From Thamnaconus septentrionalis (Eukaryota > Chordata > Actinopteri > Tetraodontiformes > Monacanthidae): 64,000 nucleotides of DNA. The number at the start of each line of letters is the position of its first letter. Positions within the stretch are counted from its first letter, which is position 1. Location of the stretch: assembly GCA_009823395.1 (NCBI GenBank), contig CM020513.1, positions 1,050,001 through 1,114,000 on the forward strand, given 5' to 3'. Positions 62,395 through 64,000 of this stretch are shown piece after piece. The notes beneath the pieces are model-generated. The model did no database searches, was not told the origin of the DNA, and saw only the letters and a list, made by a program, of their open reading frames with translations. A program made the translations under genes and the position numbers.

Positions 62395-64000
62395 GATGGT
62401 GGGTGGCGAGCGAACTAAGAACGGGCTCCGACTCCCACCTATCCGAGCGTACATGGACAACATGACCACACTGACCACAACTGCTGCATGCACCAGGCGT
62501 CTACTCTCAAAACTGCAGGAGAACATCAAGTGGGCCCGGATGAAAATCAAGCCAGGCAAATCTCGAAGCCTCTCCATAGTCAAGGGACAGCTTAAAGATG
62601 TGAGGCTTTGCACTGGAGATGACCTGATTCCAACAGTCTCTGAACTTCCGGTCAAAAGCCTCAGTAGATGGTACGGTGCGAGCCTCAAGGATGAAGATCA
62701 AGTGCAGGAGTTACGGCAGGACATCGCCAACGAATTGGAGAGGATTAATAAGACTCTGTTGCGTGGGAAGCTCAAGCTTTGATGCCTTCAGTTTGGACTT
62801 CTCCCAAGGGTAATGTGGCCACTTACCATGTATGAGGTCCCACTTACAACTGTGGAGAAGATGGAGCGAACCATTACATCATACGTGAAGAAATGGCTTG
62901 GCGTCCCACGATGTCTAAGCAGCACTGGACTCTACAGCAAAGGGGTCTTGGAGTTGCCCATCACAAGTCTAACGGAGGAGTACAAGTGCGCTGAAGTAAG
63001 ACTGCAGATGACACTGAAGGACTCAAAATACCAGACCGTCAGCAACGCTGCACCTCCAGTACTAACTGGACAGAAATGGACACCATCTGAAGCTATGGAG
63101 CAAGCTAAAGCTGCCCTGAGACACCAAGACATTATGGGACATACCCAGCTTGGAAGAGGAGGCTTTGGTCTGGCAGCGAGCAAACCATCTTGGCGCAAGG
63201 CAACACCATCTGAGCGGAGGAAGCTGGTGGTCGATGAAGTGCGCAGGCAGGAGGAGACTGCGAGAAGCACGAAGGCTGTCTCTCTTGCTAAACGGGGGCA
63301 ATGGATGTAATGGGAAGGCCTTGAGAGGAGAAAGATCAACTGGAGTGAGCTTTGGCAAATGGAAGAAAGCCACATCAGCTTCATAATAAGATCTGTGTAT
63401 GATGTGCTTCCATCGCCAAAAAACCTGCATCAGTGGTATGGAGAGGATCCAACCTGCCCCCTCTGTCCAGCTCCAGCAACTCTCAGGCATATCCTGACTG
63501 GTTGCAAGACCAGCCTCACACAAGGCCGATACACCTGGAGGCACAATCAAGTCCTCAAGAGCTTGGCTGCTGCAGTTGAGATCAAGAGGACAGCAACCAA
63601 CTCCTTACCCCCAGGGCAAAGCAATCCGTTGAAAACAACGTTCATCCGGGAAGGACAGAAAAAGCCCAGAAAGACTCCTACAAAGCCAGAAACTGGACAT
63701 CTAGCCATGGGCTGGGACTGGAAGATGCTTGTAGATATTGGCCAGCAACTCAGTTTTCCACCTGAAATTGCCTCGACCAACCTTAGGCCAGATGTGGTAA
63801 TCTGGTCCCCAGCGCAAAGAGCTGTGTACATAATAGAACTCACAGTCCCGTGGGAGAACTCTGTTGAGGAGGCCCATGAACGCAATAAGTTGCGATAAAC
63901 AGAGCTGGCAGCAGACGCAACTCAAAATGGGTGGAATGTAAAAGTTTTCCCAGTTGAAGTTGGATGCAGGGGATTTGTGGCTTCTTCTACCATCAAGTTA
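62395..64000 (+). mobile_element. RLE-type LINE, 5'-truncated, running off the window
   Basis: Same architecture as the minus-strand element at 28935-30930: RT palm end, thumb, CCHC, RLE nuclease. The 5' break falls within RT at the edge of a microsatellite. The 3' end lies beyond base 64000. Confidence 0.8.
62395..64000 (+). pseudogene. RLE LINE protein in a single frame with three stops
   Basis: One frame covers the whole 1.6 kb: LPPIRAYMDNMTTLTTTAAC, EVPLTTVEKMERTITSYVKK, ISFIIRSVYDVLPSPKNLHQ, the zinc motif CPLCPAPATLRHILTGC, then NLRPDVVIWS and VYIIELTVPWENSVEEAHER (RLE core). It is interrupted only by TGA at 62780, TAA at 63308 and TAA at 63896. The RT box is YMDN at 62450-62461 instead of YMDD, so a catalytic Asp is replaced by Asn. 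The frame continues past the last stop to the window edge. Confidence 0.82.

Overview
This is eukaryotic DNA, almost certainly from a ray-finned (teleost) fish. The clues are the repeat repertoire: tRNA-derived SINEs with A and B boxes, jockey-superfamily LINEs with AATAAAG-type 3' ends, RLE-type LINEs, an L1/Tx1-like LINE, two Ty3/Gypsy elements with short LTRs, an ISL2EU-like DNA transposon, many hAT- and Harbinger-like nonautonomous elements, and dense (CA)n, (TA)n and (CT)n microsatellites. The species cannot be named from sequence alone. There is no bacterial-type operon structure, and long translatable frames are either transposon remnants or low-complexity repeats. I found no confident single-copy host gene; the best hint of one is a CpG-rich stretch with a minus-strand splice donor near 21.15 kb.

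Layout. 1-8.5 kb: mostly unassigned sequence with a SINE fragment, a proline-like trinucleotide minisatellite and a 0.97-kb dispersed repeat. 8.5-11 kb: a hAT-like element with a perfect 8-bp target duplication and a SINE with a 15-bp duplication. 11-15.6 kb: a decayed L1-like LINE broken by several later insertions, one of which (a Gypsy remnant) is itself split by a SINE. 15.9-17.2 kb: a Harbinger-like element carrying only a Myb-like accessory gene fragment; a second copy lies at 59.0-60.3 kb. 19.3-23 kb: TIR elements and the CpG-rich stretch. 23.8-28 kb: two solo LTRs, a TTAA-flanked MITE and a minus-strand LINE. 28.9-30.9 kb: an RLE-type LINE. 33.4-38.4 kb: an LTR fragment and a hAT transposase gene whose two ends are separated by an inserted LINE, which carries a MITE. 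38.7-42.9 kb: a complete but decayed Ty3/Gypsy element with both LTRs and a 5-bp duplication. 43.3-47.6 kb: a second Ty3/Gypsy element with an inserted solo LTR. 48.5-56.7 kb: a deeply nested stack in which boundaries and target duplications give the order of insertion. 57-64 kb: more TIR elements, an RT fragment and a second RLE LINE that runs off the window.

The coding remnants are the machinery of separate selfish elements: reverse transcriptase, endonuclease, integrase, Gag, DDE transposase and DNA-binding accessory proteins. Essentially all carry stops, frameshifts, deletions or catalytic substitutions. The value of the window is stratigraphic, because many insertions can be dated relative to one another from intact target-site duplications and interrupted reading frames.
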